Both the position numbers and the translations under genes were made by a program. A stretch of 64,000 nucleotides of DNA, taken from positions 4,340,001-4,404,000 of the forward strand of contig NZ_AP014624.1 of NCBI RefSeq assembly GCF_000829375.1, given 5' to 3'. Positions 45,408-54,228 of the stretch are shown here, piece by piece (position 1 is the first letter of the stretch; the number at the start of each line of letters is the position of its first letter). The stretch is from Chryseobacterium sp. StRB126. GTDB lineage: Bacteria; Bacteroidota; Bacteroidia; Flavobacteriales; Weeksellaceae. The notes below the pieces were generated by a model that worked only from the letters and a program-made list of their open reading frames with translations, made no database searches and was not told the DNA's origin.

Positions 45408-45473
45408 TGGCGCAAAGATTTGGTTCATAATGCTGTTTTATAAGACGCAAAGATTTTATCTCCGATAAAATTG
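45408..45473. repeat. GCAAAGATTTTATC hairpin repeat, copy 1
   Basis: Two GCGCAAAGAT / ACGCAAAGAT units end in the hairpin TTTTATC-TCC-GATAAAA. Related copies occur at 56132-56160 and 63945-64000. It lies in the 300-base gap after the ankyrin gene; the rest of the gap shows nothing else. Confidence 0.55.
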
Positions 45474-45517
45474 AATACTGCTGATTGATGACAGTATTGA
45501 TCTCCCTAACGTTATTT

Positions 45518-46189
45518 TTATGATTTCAAAATTTGAACTATTTCTTTAAAACCTAATGATTCTGCATGTTGTAAAGGCGTTTTGCCTGCATGGTCAGGAA
45601 TCGTGAGGTCTGCGCCATTATTTTTCAGGATCTGCACAATTTCCTGGTATTTCTGGGTTCCGTTTCCAAGGATTACCGCTTCCATTAAAGCTGTCCATCC
45701 TAATTTGTTCACATGATTAATTGGAAAGCCTTTTGCTTTAACCAAAATCTTCACGGTCTCCACATGCCCTCGTTCACATGCTGGAATTAAAGCTGTCCCG
45801 TTGTAGCGGTTAAATACATCAAAACGGGCGCCATTTTCCAGATATAATTTCACCAATTCTGTCTGTCCGCTTGCTCCGGCATATAAAAATGGACTATCCA
45901 GCTGATCATCCTGAAGATTAACATCTGCTTTATAGGAAACCAATAGCTTAGCCATTTCAGTTAGCTTCTCTACTGTTGCAATGAGCAATAAAGAGCGTCC
46001 TTTTCCATCCTTTGTATTAACATCTGCCCCATTTTGCAGAGCAGATTTTACAGCAGAAAGATTATTTTTCTTTACCTGATTAATAATGTTTTTTTCCTGC
46101 ATGATTTCTTCGTTTGGAAAATCACCAGATTTCTCCTGACAGGCACTCAGGCTCCCGAATGCCAAGAGAAATACTAATATTTTCTTCAT
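45518..46189 (-). CDS. Ankyrin-repeat lipoprotein
   Basis: The 223-residue protein has lipoprotein signal MKKILVFLLAFGSLSAC (Cys17). Five to six ankyrin repeats follow (LSAVKSALQNGADVNTKDGK; MAKLLVSYKADVNLQDDQLD; LGWTALMEAVILGNG; NNGADLTIPDHAGKTPLQHA). Ankyrin domains bind other proteins; in the periplasm they may protect or anchor a partner. It is 12 bases after the exported amidohydrolase gene and thus likely cotranscribed. That makes the enzyme the obvious partner candidate, by inference. Confidence 0.87.
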   Translation of the reverse strand: MKKILVFLLAFGSLSACQEKSGDFPNEEIMQEKNIINQVKKNNLSAVKSALQNGADVNTKDGKGRSLLLIATVEKLTEMAKLLVSYKADVNLQDDQLDSPFLYAGASGQTELVKLYLENGARFDVFNRYNGTALIPACERGHVETVKILVKAKGFPINHVNKLGWTALMEAVILGNGTQKYQEIVQILKNNGADLTIPDHAGKTPLQHAESLGFKEIVQILKS

Positions 46190-46201
46190 TTTAAATTGAA
46201 T

Positions 46202-47536
46202 TTAAAAAACTACATTTCCCTGATGTACCAATGATTCTACATTGGAGATTCTCGAAACAGCTTCCGCAGAACAGCTTGCATTCAATAGAACGAAGTCTGC
46301 TTTATCACCTGTTTTAGGCCATTGCTGGGTTCCTTTATCATCCAATGGAAGAATATTTCCTGTTGCCAGTTTTAAGCTTCTTGATAATAAAAACTCTGTT
46401 GAATATCCATACAGTTGCGCCATTAAATTGGCTTTCTGAAGTACACTTCCCGTTCCGAAAGTATTCCAATGGTCTACAATACTGTCATTTCCCGTCAATA
46501 CGGTTACATTATGCTTGTATAAAGTCGGGATCGGCATAATCAGTCTTCCGAAAGGAATTGTGGAAACAATTCCAATCTGTGCTTCCGCCAGCTTTTCAGC
46601 AATATCTTCCTGTTTTGCTTCGTCCAATTTTGCGAGTATAAAACAATGACTCAGGTATGTTTTGCCTTTTAAAGACGGATTTTCATTTACTTTTTTAATA
46701 AGATATTCTACCGTTTTCAATCCTGAATCACCGGTTTCATGGAGGTGAATATCTATTCCTTTTTTGTTGTCTAGGGCTAACTGAACAGTGAAATCCACTA
46801 CTTTTTCAATATTGCCGTCTACATTGAAGGGGTCTACTCCACCGATAAAATCAACATCCATCTTTGCTGCTTCCTTTAGATAAGGTGCTGAATCTGTATA
46901 GAACACACCATGTTGTGGAAAAGCTACTAATTCTGCCCCGAAACTTTTCTTTTTATTGTCTAAAGCTTTCTGTAGATTCTTTAATGACTGAAGTTTTGAG
47001 GTAGGTTCAATATTGACGTGACTTCTTGCAAAGGATGTTCCTTTTGACTGCAATAATTCAATCATTTTTTCAGCCTTGAATGTTGAATTCTTCAGCATTT
47101 CCGTAAGCATTTTCTGCTCCAGCTCAATCATTCCTTTTACACCGCCGGTTCTTTTTCTTACTGCCTGCCATTTATCTCCATAAAAAGTTTTATCTAAATG
47201 GATGTGCATATCTTTAAATGCAGGAAGCATCAATAATCCTTTTGCATCTATAGCTTTTACGTTAGGCTGGTTTGGAGCGATCTTAGTAATCTTTCCGTTT
47301 TCAACTTCTACATAAAACAGATCTGTTTTTGTAGCAGAAACTTCTCCTTCATCATATTGGAAACCGGTTTCAAGACGAACGTTTTTAAGGCTCAGTTTTC
47401 CTTTTGCTGAAATATTTTTCTCATCAAAAAAAGGAGATGCTGTCATGATATTCGGTATTAAAGTTAATCCTGCCATTGCCAATGCTGAATTTCTTATAAA
47501 ATCCTTGCGGGACATATTATTGTCTGAAGTCTTCAT
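46202..47536 (-). CDS. Amidohydrolase-family enzyme, exported paralogue
   Basis: Start ATG 47536 gives 444 residues. The N-terminus has SRKDFIRNSALAMAGLTLIP, a Tat-like signal with Arg-Lys rather than Arg-Arg, so export is likely but the route is unsure. The mature part is an amidohydrolase with DMHIHLDKTFYG, GIDIHLHETGDSG, TYLSHCFIL and LTGNDSIVDHW. It is clearly related to the cytoplasmic enzyme at 42972-44210 along its length. It heads an operon with the ankyrin lipoprotein. Substrate unknown. Confidence 0.85.
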   Translation of the reverse strand: MKTSDNNMSRKDFIRNSALAMAGLTLIPNIMTASPFFDEKNISAKGKLSLKNVRLETGFQYDEGEVSATKTDLFYVEVENGKITKIAPNQPNVKAIDAKGLLMLPAFKDMHIHLDKTFYGDKWQAVRKRTGGVKGMIELEQKMLTEMLKNSTFKAEKMIELLQSKGTSFARSHVNIEPTSKLQSLKNLQKALDNKKKSFGAELVAFPQHGVFYTDSAPYLKEAAKMDVDFIGGVDPFNVDGNIEKVVDFTVQLALDNKKGIDIHLHETGDSGLKTVEYLIKKVNENPSLKGKTYLSHCFILAKLDEAKQEDIAEKLAEAQIGIVSTIPFGRLIMPIPTLYKHNVTVLTGNDSIVDHWNTFGTGSVLQKANLMAQLYGYSTEFLLSRSLKLATGNILPLDDKGTQQWPKTGDKADFVLLNASCSAEAVSRISNVESLVHQGNVVF

Positions 47537-47553
47537 TTCCAATCTATTTATGA

Positions 47554-47561
47554 CAAAATTA
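47554..47561 (-). promoter_or_regulatory. Putative -7 box for the exported amidohydrolase operon
   Basis: The minus strand reads TAATTTTG (TAnnTTTG), 18 bases before ATG 47536. Confidence 0.42.
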
Positions 47562-47773
47562 AAAAGAAGTGTTCTGAACAAAGTGTATGGTTTATTACAA
47601 AATCTGTATGATTTATGCTTTATTCGCAACTGTAATAAAAACATTTACAATAATACATCATTCATTATTTTCTCTTCACATAAACTTCATACACATACTT
47701 TATTTTACTATCCGTAAACTTCTTTAACACATTTCTTACAATTGAACTTGTACTGCATTTTTTTATTAAAATT

Positions 47774-47781
47774 TATATTTG
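47774..47781 (+). promoter_or_regulatory. Promoter -7 box for the small exported protein
   Basis: TATATTTG (TAnnTTTG) lies 18 bases before ATG 47800. A TTG at 47748-47750 is a possible -33 element, 23 bases further upstream. Confidence 0.5.
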
Positions 47782-47799
47782 CAAAAAAAAAAAGAACCT

Positions 47800-48153
47800 A
47801 TGAAAAAAATAGTGAGTATTATTTCAATATGTATAACTTCTATTGTCTTTGCACAAACAGGGATTAATACCGAAAGCCCTAAAGCTACCCTTGATGTTAC
47901 TGCCAAAAAAGAAGTTTTAACTATTGATGGATTATTACCCCCTAGATTAACACGTGCTGAACTAACCGAGAAAGGCAATACATTATATGGAAAAGAGCAG
48001 GATGGAGCCATTATCTATATTACAGACGCTTCCGGAGGAGATGCTCTCAGCCAAAGAGAAAATATTCAAAGTAAAGGACTTTATATCTTTGATGCTGAAG
48101 CTGTTAATAATGAAGGACGATGGATGTGTATGTTCTGCTATGGTGTTGTTTAA
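47800..48153 (+). CDS. Small exported protein of unknown function
   Basis: Start ATG 47800 gives 117 residues with signal peptide MKKIVSIISICITSIVFAQ; the frame's upstream TTG overlaps the -7 box. The mature part begins TGINTESPKATLDVTAKKE and contains LPPRLTRAELTEKG. This opening is common in flavobacterial surface or tail-fibre-like proteins that are usually much longer. The C-terminus GRWMCMFCYGVV has a CxxxC-like pair. It may be a short member or a truncated remnant of such a protein. It is a single-gene unit with promoter and terminator. Confidence 0.7.
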   Translation: MKKIVSIISICITSIVFAQTGINTESPKATLDVTAKKEVLTIDGLLPPRLTRAELTEKGNTLYGKEQDGAIIYITDASGGDALSQRENIQSKGLYIFDAEAVNNEGRWMCMFCYGVV

Positions 48154-48162
48154 TAAACGGAC

Positions 48163-48198
48163 AAAAAAAAGACTGCCTATTAAGAGACAGTCTTTTTT
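48163..48198 (+). terminator. Bidirectional terminator between small exported protein and hemL
   Basis: Stem AAAAAGACTG/CAGTCTTTTTT with a ~14-base interior loop. It serves the plus-strand gene and the convergent hemL. Confidence 0.8.
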
Positions 48199-48201
48199 GT
48201 A

Positions 48202-49491
48202 TTATAAATTAGAATATTCAAATTTTCTAACGGCTTCCAATGTCATATCAATTTCTTTCTCTTTGATGGCATCACTTACAAAGTATGTTTCATAACCGCT
48301 TGGTGGCAGATACACTCCATTCTGAAGCATCTGGTGGAAGAAATTATTAAACAATGAATGGTTTGCTTCCTGTGCCTCATCAAAGTTAGAAACTCTGTTG
48401 GTATGGAAGAATACAGACATCATAGAACCTTTTCTGTTGATCTTATGAGCAATTCCTTTTTCATTTAAAATCTTCCCGATTTCAATGTCCAGGGTTTGTG
48501 TTGTTTTGTTTAATCTGTTGAAGAATTCAGGATCATTTTTAATCAGCTGAAGTGTTTTTAATCCGGCCCTCATTGCCAATGGATTTCCGCTTAATGTTCC
48601 AGCCTGATATACTCCTCCTTTTGGAGCCAGATGATCCATAATTTCATTTCTTCCTGCAAAAGCGCCTACCGGAAGTCCGCCTCCGATTACTTTTCCGTAG
48701 GTTACCAGGTCAGCTTTCACATTGAAAAGCTCCTGTGCTCCCCCGAATGCTAATCTGAAACCAGTCATTACCTCATCGAAAATCAATAAAGCACCGTTTT
48801 CATCACAGATCTTTCTTAGATTTTGTAAGAAATCATTCTCAGGCAATACACAACCCATATTTCCGGCAACCGGCTCAATAATTACTGCTGCAATCTCACC
48901 CTGGTTATGGCGGAATAAATCTTCTACCTGCTCAAAATCGTTGTAACGAGCCAATAAAGTATCTTTTGCTGTACCTTCAGTTACCCCCGGAGAATTTGGA
49001 TTTCCGAAAGTTGCTGCTCCACTTCCCGCTTTAATCAGGAATGAATCTGAATGTCCGTGATAACAACCCTCAAATTTTACGATCTTATCTCTTCCTGTAA
49101 ACCCTCTAGCCAGTCGGATCGCGCTCATACAAGCTTCTGTTCCTGAGGAAACCATTCTGATCTGATCGATATTCGGAACGTTTTCAATGATAAATTTTGC
49201 AATTTCAGTTTCCAGTTCTGTAGGAGCTCCGAAAGAGAATCCTTTTTCTGCCTGGATCTTCAGATCTTCCAGTACCTCAGGATGTGTGTGTCCTAAAATA
49301 GCGGGTCCCCATGAGTTGATGTAATCGATATACGTATTATCATCAGCATCGGTAAGGTAAGCTCCTTTTGCTGATTTCATGAAAACGGGAACTCCTCCCA
49401 CTGATTTGAATGCTCTTACCGGAGAGTTTACTCCTCCCGGAATGTATTTGTAGGCTTCATCAAATAAAGCCGAACTTCTTTGATACTTCAT
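48202..49491 (-). CDS. hemL: Glutamate-1-semialdehyde 2,1-aminomutase
   Basis: The 429-residue class III PLP enzyme converts glutamate-1-semialdehyde to 5-aminolevulinate in the C5 pathway to heme. It shows [32 protein letters not shown], the loop [17 protein letters not shown], the cofactor aspartate in [10 protein letters not shown] and the PLP-lysine K267 in [14 protein letters not shown]. The length equals that of other HemL proteins. It is the last gene of a four-gene minus-strand operon whose other members are not heme genes, so the linkage is positional. Confidence 0.96.
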   Translation of the reverse strand: MKYQRSSALFDEAYKYIPGGVNSPVRAFKSVGGVPVFMKSAKGAYLTDADDNTYIDYINSWGPAILGHTHPEVLEDLKIQAEKGFSFGAPTELETEIAKFIIENVPNIDQIRMVSSGTEACMSAIRLARGFTGRDKIVKFEGCYHGHSDSFLIKAGSGAATFGNPNSPGVTEGTAKDTLLARYNDFEQVEDLFRHNQGEIAAVIIEPVAGNMGCVLPENDFLQNLRKICDENGALLIFDEVMTGFRLAFGGAQELFNVKADLVTYGKVIGGGLPVGAFAGRNEIMDHLAPKGGVYQAGTLSGNPLAMRAGLKTLQLIKNDPEFFNRLNKTTQTLDIEIGKILNEKGIAHKINRKGSMMSVFFHTNRVSNFDEAQEANHSLFNNFFHQMLQNGVYLPPSGYETYFVSDAIKEKEIDMTLEAVRKFEYSNL

Positions 49492-49508
49492 TTTCTTTTT
49501 TTTATTGT

Positions 49509-50486
49509 TTAACCCTCAAAGTAAAGGGTACCATCTTCTCCTGCATAATTTTTTTCCCCATTGATTATCGTATAGTACAGCTGAAAAGAATTACCGTTTT
49601 TCCAAAGCTGCATAACCGGTTCAAATTTACCATCTAATATTTTATTATTGGGAAGAATTGTTTTAAAAAATAAATTATTCTGATGATTGGGATCAACTTT
49701 TGAAAGATATACCAACTTATGGACATCTACCAAGCTGATCGTATTATATTCATTAGGGTAAATCTCCTTTGAATTTACATCTACCAGTCCCATTAAATTC
49801 GAAGTATTCACTGTAAAAATATAAGGATTCCCTCTATAATACTGCCATCCTGTATGTGCCAGATCCTGTGTATTTAAAAATATTTTTTTCAGTTCAGGAA
49901 TGTAAATTCCAATATCTGTATTGGCAGATGCTATTTCTATAAAACTTCTCTTGAAAGTTAGCTCATACTGGTCATTATCAAAGGGCTTTAGCATTTCAAT
50001 GTCTTCATCACTAAGATCATCCCAGCTTAATACAGCTTCCTTGATATCTCCTCTGTAAAACGGCTCTATTTCTCCCCATCCTCTATCATTAATAGGATAA
50101 GGGTATCTTTCACTCTGAATATATTCTTCCAGACGCATTTTTGTTTTCATCGAATAGTAATAGGAACTCCATCCATCGAAAACTAAGAATTTGTCATCTT
50201 TTACAGCTATCGGTTTATCCGAAATAAATGGCATAATAAGCATTGAGTTAGGCCCAATGATTCCAAATTTACCATTTTGTTCTGCATGAAAACCTTTCAC
50301 GGATTCATCATACCAGCTTATACTGCTGTATTGTGGCTGTACTGTAATAAATTTATAGGTATCGCAAAGCCCCCATACTTTACCCTTTCTGTAAGGAATA
50401 TAATTTTGTTCCTGAGAAAATACTGCACATGACACGAACATCAAAAATACCCGGAGATACCTAGAAGTCACATTTAATATTTTCAT
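49509..50486 (-). CDS. Exported WG-repeat-like protein of unknown function
   Basis: The 325-residue protein has a signal peptide ending SCAVFSQ. Loose repeats resemble WG beta-hairpins: [40 protein letters not shown] and [20 protein letters not shown]. No catalytic motif is visible. It lies between the glucosaminidase and hemL genes with 15- and 17-base gaps, so it is cotranscribed with them. The function is unknown; repeats of this kind usually mediate binding. Confidence 0.7.
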   Translation of the reverse strand: MKILNVTSRYLRVFLMFVSCAVFSQEQNYIPYRKGKVWGLCDTYKFITVQPQYSSISWYDESVKGFHAEQNGKFGIIGPNSMLIMPFISDKPIAVKDDKFLVFDGWSSYYYSMKTKMRLEEYIQSERYPYPINDRGWGEIEPFYRGDIKEAVLSWDDLSDEDIEMLKPFDNDQYELTFKRSFIEIASANTDIGIYIPELKKIFLNTQDLAHTGWQYYRGNPYIFTVNTSNLMGLVDVNSKEIYPNEYNTISLVDVHKLVYLSKVDPNHQNNLFFKTILPNNKILDGKFEPVMQLWKNGNSFQLYYTIINGEKNYAGEDGTLYFEG

Positions 50487-50501
50487 GGGAAGTAAAGGAG
50501 A

Positions 50502-51560
50502 TTAGTTTCTGGGTTTTTTATCAATCAGATAAATAAGCTGTCCTGCAGATGGCTGTTGTCCTTCATCCATTCTGTTTTTAGCATATAACTTATGCAGCTT
50601 GATTCCGAATTTCTGGGCAATAGCATGCATGTCTTCTCCCGACATTGCTTTATAAGTAGCTGTATTTCCTGAGGAATTTTTAGATTCCAGAAAAACGATA
50701 TCATTTTTCTTTAATGTTTCATTTTCAAGCTCATTCCATTTCATCAGGCGGCTTTCGCTTACTTTGAATTTATTGGCAATGAATCTTACATCGGTATCTT
50801 CAGGAATAACAATATATTTCAGCCCGTCATTCGGGTGGCTTTTAATGAGAATAGAATTCAGAATCTCAGCTTTTGTTTTGATTCTCTCCACTCTTTTCTG
50901 CTGCTGTGCGTAAGAAGTTTGCTTATAAGGAACTTCTACTGTCACCGGCTCTTTAGCTTTCTTTGTTACTTTTGAAGGCTCCAGTTGTGCCATGAAAGTT
51001 CTGTCGTCTTTTAAATCCGGATACATTTTAAGCACGGCATACAACACTTCATTAGAATTGGTGTTGTCATACTCGTATAGTTTATACTTTTCAATTTTAG
51101 TGATTAAGATGGAAGCATAACGTGGATTGGTTGCATATCCGGCTTTTTTTAATCCGTAAGCCCACGCTTTGTAATCCTTCATATCCAGATTAAAAAGATT
51201 TGTGTAATATTTTCTGGTGGATAAAAATATAGAGTGATCTTCGTAAGATTGTCTTGGATCATCATATACACGGAAACATTCGTTGGGAGCATCGTCCGTA
51301 TGTTTCATCGTTTTACCCGTCCAGTCTTCTTTACATTTTATTCCGAAGTGATTTTTACCTTCCTGTGCTAATCTGCTTTGCCCGCCTCCTGTTTCAAGAA
51401 GTCCCTGAGCAAGAGTAATAGAAGCAGGAATTTTATATTTTTCCATTTCTTCTACTGCATATTTAGCAAATTTCTGAATGTATTGATCTTCTGTTGCCCA
51501 GCCTTGGGCCGAAAATTTTGATAAAACTAAAAGGCTTATGGCTAGAAAAAGTCTTTTCAT
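50502..51560 (-). CDS. Exported glucosaminidase (GH73) with LysM repeats
   Basis: Start ATG 51560 gives 352 residues with signal peptide MKRLFLAISLLVLSKFSAQG; a TTG three codons upstream is less likely. The GH73-type domain (about 25-165) has ITLAQGLLETGGGQSRLAQE with the catalytic Glu, NHFGIKC and YEDHSIFLSTRKYY. Two LysM-like modules follow (about 250-297 and 305-348), for peptidoglycan binding. It cleaves the glycan strand and probably acts in cell separation or growth. It is the second gene of the 52484-48202 operon. Confidence 0.9.
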   Translation of the reverse strand: MKRLFLAISLLVLSKFSAQGWATEDQYIQKFAKYAVEEMEKYKIPASITLAQGLLETGGGQSRLAQEGKNHFGIKCKEDWTGKTMKHTDDAPNECFRVYDDPRQSYEDHSIFLSTRKYYTNLFNLDMKDYKAWAYGLKKAGYATNPRYASILITKIEKYKLYEYDNTNSNEVLYAVLKMYPDLKDDRTFMAQLEPSKVTKKAKEPVTVEVPYKQTSYAQQQKRVERIKTKAEILNSILIKSHPNDGLKYIVIPEDTDVRFIANKFKVSESRLMKWNELENETLKKNDIVFLESKNSSGNTATYKAMSGEDMHAIAQKFGIKLHKLYAKNRMDEGQQPSAGQLIYLIDKKPRN

Positions 51561-51575
51561 GTTTTTCAATTTTAC

Positions 51576-52484
51576 TTATATAATTAAATTTCTATTCTGT
51601 TTTTCCAAAAGCAGATTAGCACCCTCAATCCCCTGTAATCCTCCAGTATGAAAGCACAATATTCTGCTGTTTTCAGGAAAGTAGCCTTCTTCAATAAGTT
51701 CAAAAACTTTCTGCATCATCTTTCCTGTATAAATCGGTTCCAGAGGAATGTCGTATTTCTCTTTGAAATTATTGATAAAACGGATATTTTCATCACTTAT
51801 TTTACCATAACCTCCAAAACATGAATCTATTAGATTAAAATTCTGCTTCAAAGTTAATTCAAAAATTTTATTTTCAAGTGAAGCATCGTCAACGACCTTT
51901 AATCCTATAACTTTCTGATTATCTTCACAGAATTTTGAAATTCCGGCAATGGTTCCTCCTGTTCCAACTGCGGTGCAAAGATAGTCAAAATCTTTTGTTT
52001 GCTCATTGAGCATCATTTTCACCCCTTCCACAGCTTCTTCATTGGTTCCTCCTTCCGGAACTACCAGCGCCTCAGGAAACTCTTGCTGCAGGAATTCTGT
52101 CAGTTTTTCTTTATGACGGTATTCTTCACGGGTGACAAATTTCAGGTTCATTCCATTTCTTTTTGCAAAAAGTAAAGTAGGATTGTCACGCCATTTATGT
52201 TGTAATTCTTCTCCCCTGATAATTCCCAGTGTTGGAATACCAGCCAGATTACCTACTGCAGAAACAGCAGCAATATGATTGGAAAAAGCCCCACCAAATG
52301 TAATGATATACGGTTTCTCCAGATTTCCTTCCAGATAACGATTAACATTATAAAACAGTTTCCAGTATTTATTACCAGAAACCTGAGGATGAATAAGGTC
52401 TTCTCTCTTGATGAAGAGTTTTACATTTTTATGAATCGGGATTTCCTGAATGGGAATAAGTTCTGTAGGGAATTGTAATAACAT
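51576..52484 (-). CDS. ACC deaminase/D-cysteine desulfhydrase-family PLP enzyme
   Basis: The 302-residue fold-type II PLP enzyme has the PLP-lysine segment SGNKYWKL (Lys39), the asparagine-loop TFGGAFSNHIAAVSAVG and the glycine loop AVGTGGTIAG. Members act on 1-aminocyclopropane-1-carboxylate or D-cysteine; at 302 residues this one is slightly short (~330 usual). Substrate cannot be set from sequence, but D-cysteine desulfhydrase-like activity is more common outside plant-associated bacteria. It is the first gene of the operon with glucosaminidase and hemL, with a TACTTTTG box 36 bases upstream. Confidence 0.86.
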   Translation of the reverse strand: MLLQFPTELIPIQEIPIHKNVKLFIKREDLIHPQVSGNKYWKLFYNVNRYLEGNLEKPYIITFGGAFSNHIAAVSAVGNLAGIPTLGIIRGEELQHKWRDNPTLLFAKRNGMNLKFVTREEYRHKEKLTEFLQQEFPEALVVPEGGTNEEAVEGVKMMLNEQTKDFDYLCTAVGTGGTIAGISKFCEDNQKVIGLKVVDDASLENKIFELTLKQNFNLIDSCFGGYGKISDENIRFINNFKEKYDIPLEPIYTGKMMQKVFELIEEGYFPENSRILCFHTGGLQGIEGANLLLEKQNRNLII

Positions 52485-52519
52485 TTTAGTTTTTTAAACT
52501 ATTCATGGTTTATGGAGTA

Positions 52520-52527
52520 CAAAAGTA
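52520..52527 (-). promoter_or_regulatory. Putative -7 box of the four-gene hemL operon
   Basis: The minus strand reads TACTTTTG (TAnnTTTG), 36 bases before ATG 52484. Confidence 0.45.
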
Positions 52528-52595
52528 GGAAAAGATTAATTATTGGATTTCTAGTGATGCCCTCAGATTTTTGGAAGTAAAATTTGATTGGTTTT

Positions 52596-52632
52596 AACCA
52601 CAGATCACGGATTTTCACAGATGATTATGTGT
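52596..52632. repeat. Short ACCACAGAT-type extragenic repeat
   Basis: ACCACAGAT-CACGGATTTTCACAGATGATT, made of imperfect CACAGAT/CACGGAT units. Sequence like this recurs between genes in many Bacteroidetes genomes; only one copy is seen here. Confidence 0.4.
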
Positions 52633-52695
52633 TTTATGATGTCCTACATATTGGTGTAATTGGTGAAATGATTGGTGATATTTGTGTTTAGATTT

Positions 52696-52905
52696 TTAGG
52701 GTTTGGCTAAAGCCAGTGGAATTTTGGGTTATTTTAATTTGGCAGGGCTAAAGCCCGCCCCTATTGATGTTGATATCCGGATGGATAAATGGATAATAGT
52801 TGTTTAACAACAAGATCTTTTATCTTTTATCTTTTATCTTTTATCTTTTATCTTTTATCTTTTATCTTTTATCTTTTATCTTTTATCTTTTATCTTTTAT
52901 CTTTC
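52696..52905. repeat. Composite extragenic repeat, copy B, with (ATCTTTT)12 plus one variant unit
   Basis: The same ~120-base leader as the copy at 42666-42890 (GGCTAAAGCCAGTGGA, GGGCTAAAGCCCGCCCC, TATTGATGTTGATATCCG) precedes 12 perfect ATCTTTT units (52815-52898) and a 13th that reads ATCTTTC. The variant unit overlaps the stop codon of the adjacent minus-strand gene. Confidence 0.85.
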
Positions 52906-53263
52906 ACAAATATTTCCTAAAGTTCCAGAACTTTCTTTTTTTAAGATAATTCAAATCGTGTTCATTGGCATAGGCTTCTCTTTCAAATGAAATCCTTCTG
53001 TATGCCTGATAACCGTCTTTTAGCTTAAAAAACCAGTAATAGTATTCAATAACATAGAAAATGTAGAAAAATATGACAAGCATCTCCATCTGTTGCCGCA
53101 AATGGATCTTTTCGTGATTGATAAGTGTATTATTTTCCTTATCTTCGAGTTTCCTAATGAAGATAAAGGGAAAGAGAGCAATGCCGTTAATTTTAAGTTT
53201 TTTTAATGGCTTTTGGCATACAATTATCATACTAACAAATATAAAAAGTTTTTTGACTTGCAT
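52904..53263 (-). CDS. Small HExxH-containing membrane-associated protein
   Basis: A 119-residue protein (a second ATG 11 codons in is also possible). It has an HEKIH zinc-protease-like motif followed by a transmembrane helix (MEMLVIFFYIFYVIEYYYWF) and then RISFEREAYANEHD, where the Glu could be the third ligand. It resembles small flavobacterial proteins with the same motif, but no activity is known. The stop codon overlaps the last unit of heptamer array copy B. Its start is 7 bases from the divergent DUF5522 gene. Confidence 0.7.
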   Translation of the reverse strand: MQVKKLFIFVSMIIVCQKPLKKLKINGIALFPFIFIRKLEDKENNTLINHEKIHLRQQMEMLVIFFYIFYVIEYYYWFFKLKDGYQAYRRISFEREAYANEHDLNYLKKRKFWNFRKYL

Positions 53264-53267
53264 TTAA

Positions 53268-53453
<186 letters not shown>

Positions 53454-53454
53454 A

Positions 53455-53982
53455 ATGAAAAAATATATTTTTATTTTGTTGGCAGCAGCTACATTAGGTT
53501 TAACTTCTTGTAGCCCGTTTCAGGTACGTTCAGATTATGCTGAAACCGCCAATTTTAATTCTTACAAAACCTATAAAATAAGAATTGATGATCTAAAATT
53601 GAATGATATTGATAAAGACAGAGTTCTGAATGAGCTTTCAAGACAGCTTCAGAGCAAAGGACTTCAGTCCGGAGAGAACCCTGATCTTATTATCAATGTA
53701 AAAGCAAACCATAAAAAAATCACCGATATACAAAGTTCTTCTCCTTACGGAATGTGGGGCTGGGGTGGCCCATTCGGATGGGGTGTTGGAATGAACAGAA
53801 CATGGACAAGCAATTACAATGAAGGAGCTCTGATTGTTGACCTTATTGATGCAAAATCCAATAAATTGGTATGGCAGGGTATCGGAAGCGGAATTTCTGT
53901 AGATTCTCCAAAATCTAAACAGAGACAGATTCCTGAAATTATGGCTGAGATTATGAAAAATTATCCGCCACAGAGAAAATAA
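53455..53982 (+). CDS. DUF4136 lipoprotein
   Basis: Start ATG 53455 gives 175 residues with lipoprotein signal MKKYIFILLAAATLGLTSC (lipobox LTSC); ATG 53434 would overlap DUF5522. The mature domain has the DUF4136 pattern: YAETANFNSYKTYKI near the start, IDKDRVLNELSRQLQSKGL, PDLIINVKA, and the close LIVDLIDAKSNKLVWQGIGS. A Gly/Trp-rich loop (GMWGWGGPFGWGVG) is in the middle. It is an outer or inner membrane lipoprotein of unknown role. A terminator follows. Confidence 0.85.
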   Translation: MKKYIFILLAAATLGLTSCSPFQVRSDYAETANFNSYKTYKIRIDDLKLNDIDKDRVLNELSRQLQSKGLQSGENPDLIINVKANHKKITDIQSSSPYGMWGWGGPFGWGVGMNRTWTSNYNEGALIVDLIDAKSNKLVWQGIGSGISVDSPKSKQRQIPEIMAEIMKNYPPQRK

Positions 53983-54003
53983 GATTGATAGCTATTATTA
54001 TAT

Positions 54004-54032
54004 AGGCCGGTACTTTTGTACTGGCTTTTTTG
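54004..54032 (+). terminator. Intrinsic terminator after DUF4136
   Basis: Stem AGGCCGGTAC/GTACTGGCTT with loop TTTT and a T-run, 22 bases after the stop. Confidence 0.85.
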
Positions 54033-54203
54033 TTTTTATGAGCGCTGACTTTCTGGGTGTGGGGTGGAAAATTAAAGCCATTAAAATTCTTAATTGGATA
54101 TCAATTATCGTTCATCAATCATTATTTATCCTTCTTTGATGAAAGCAAAATGCTCTACATTCAAAATTAATAATAATGTAATTTTTTATTCACAAAAATG
54201 TAG

Positions 54204-54211
54204 TAATCTTG
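54204..54211 (+). promoter_or_regulatory. Putative -7 box for the secreted endonuclease
   Basis: TAATCTTG, one base off TAnnTTTG, 17 bases before ATG 54229. Confidence 0.35.
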
Positions 54212-54228
54212 TGGGAAATTATATTAAT

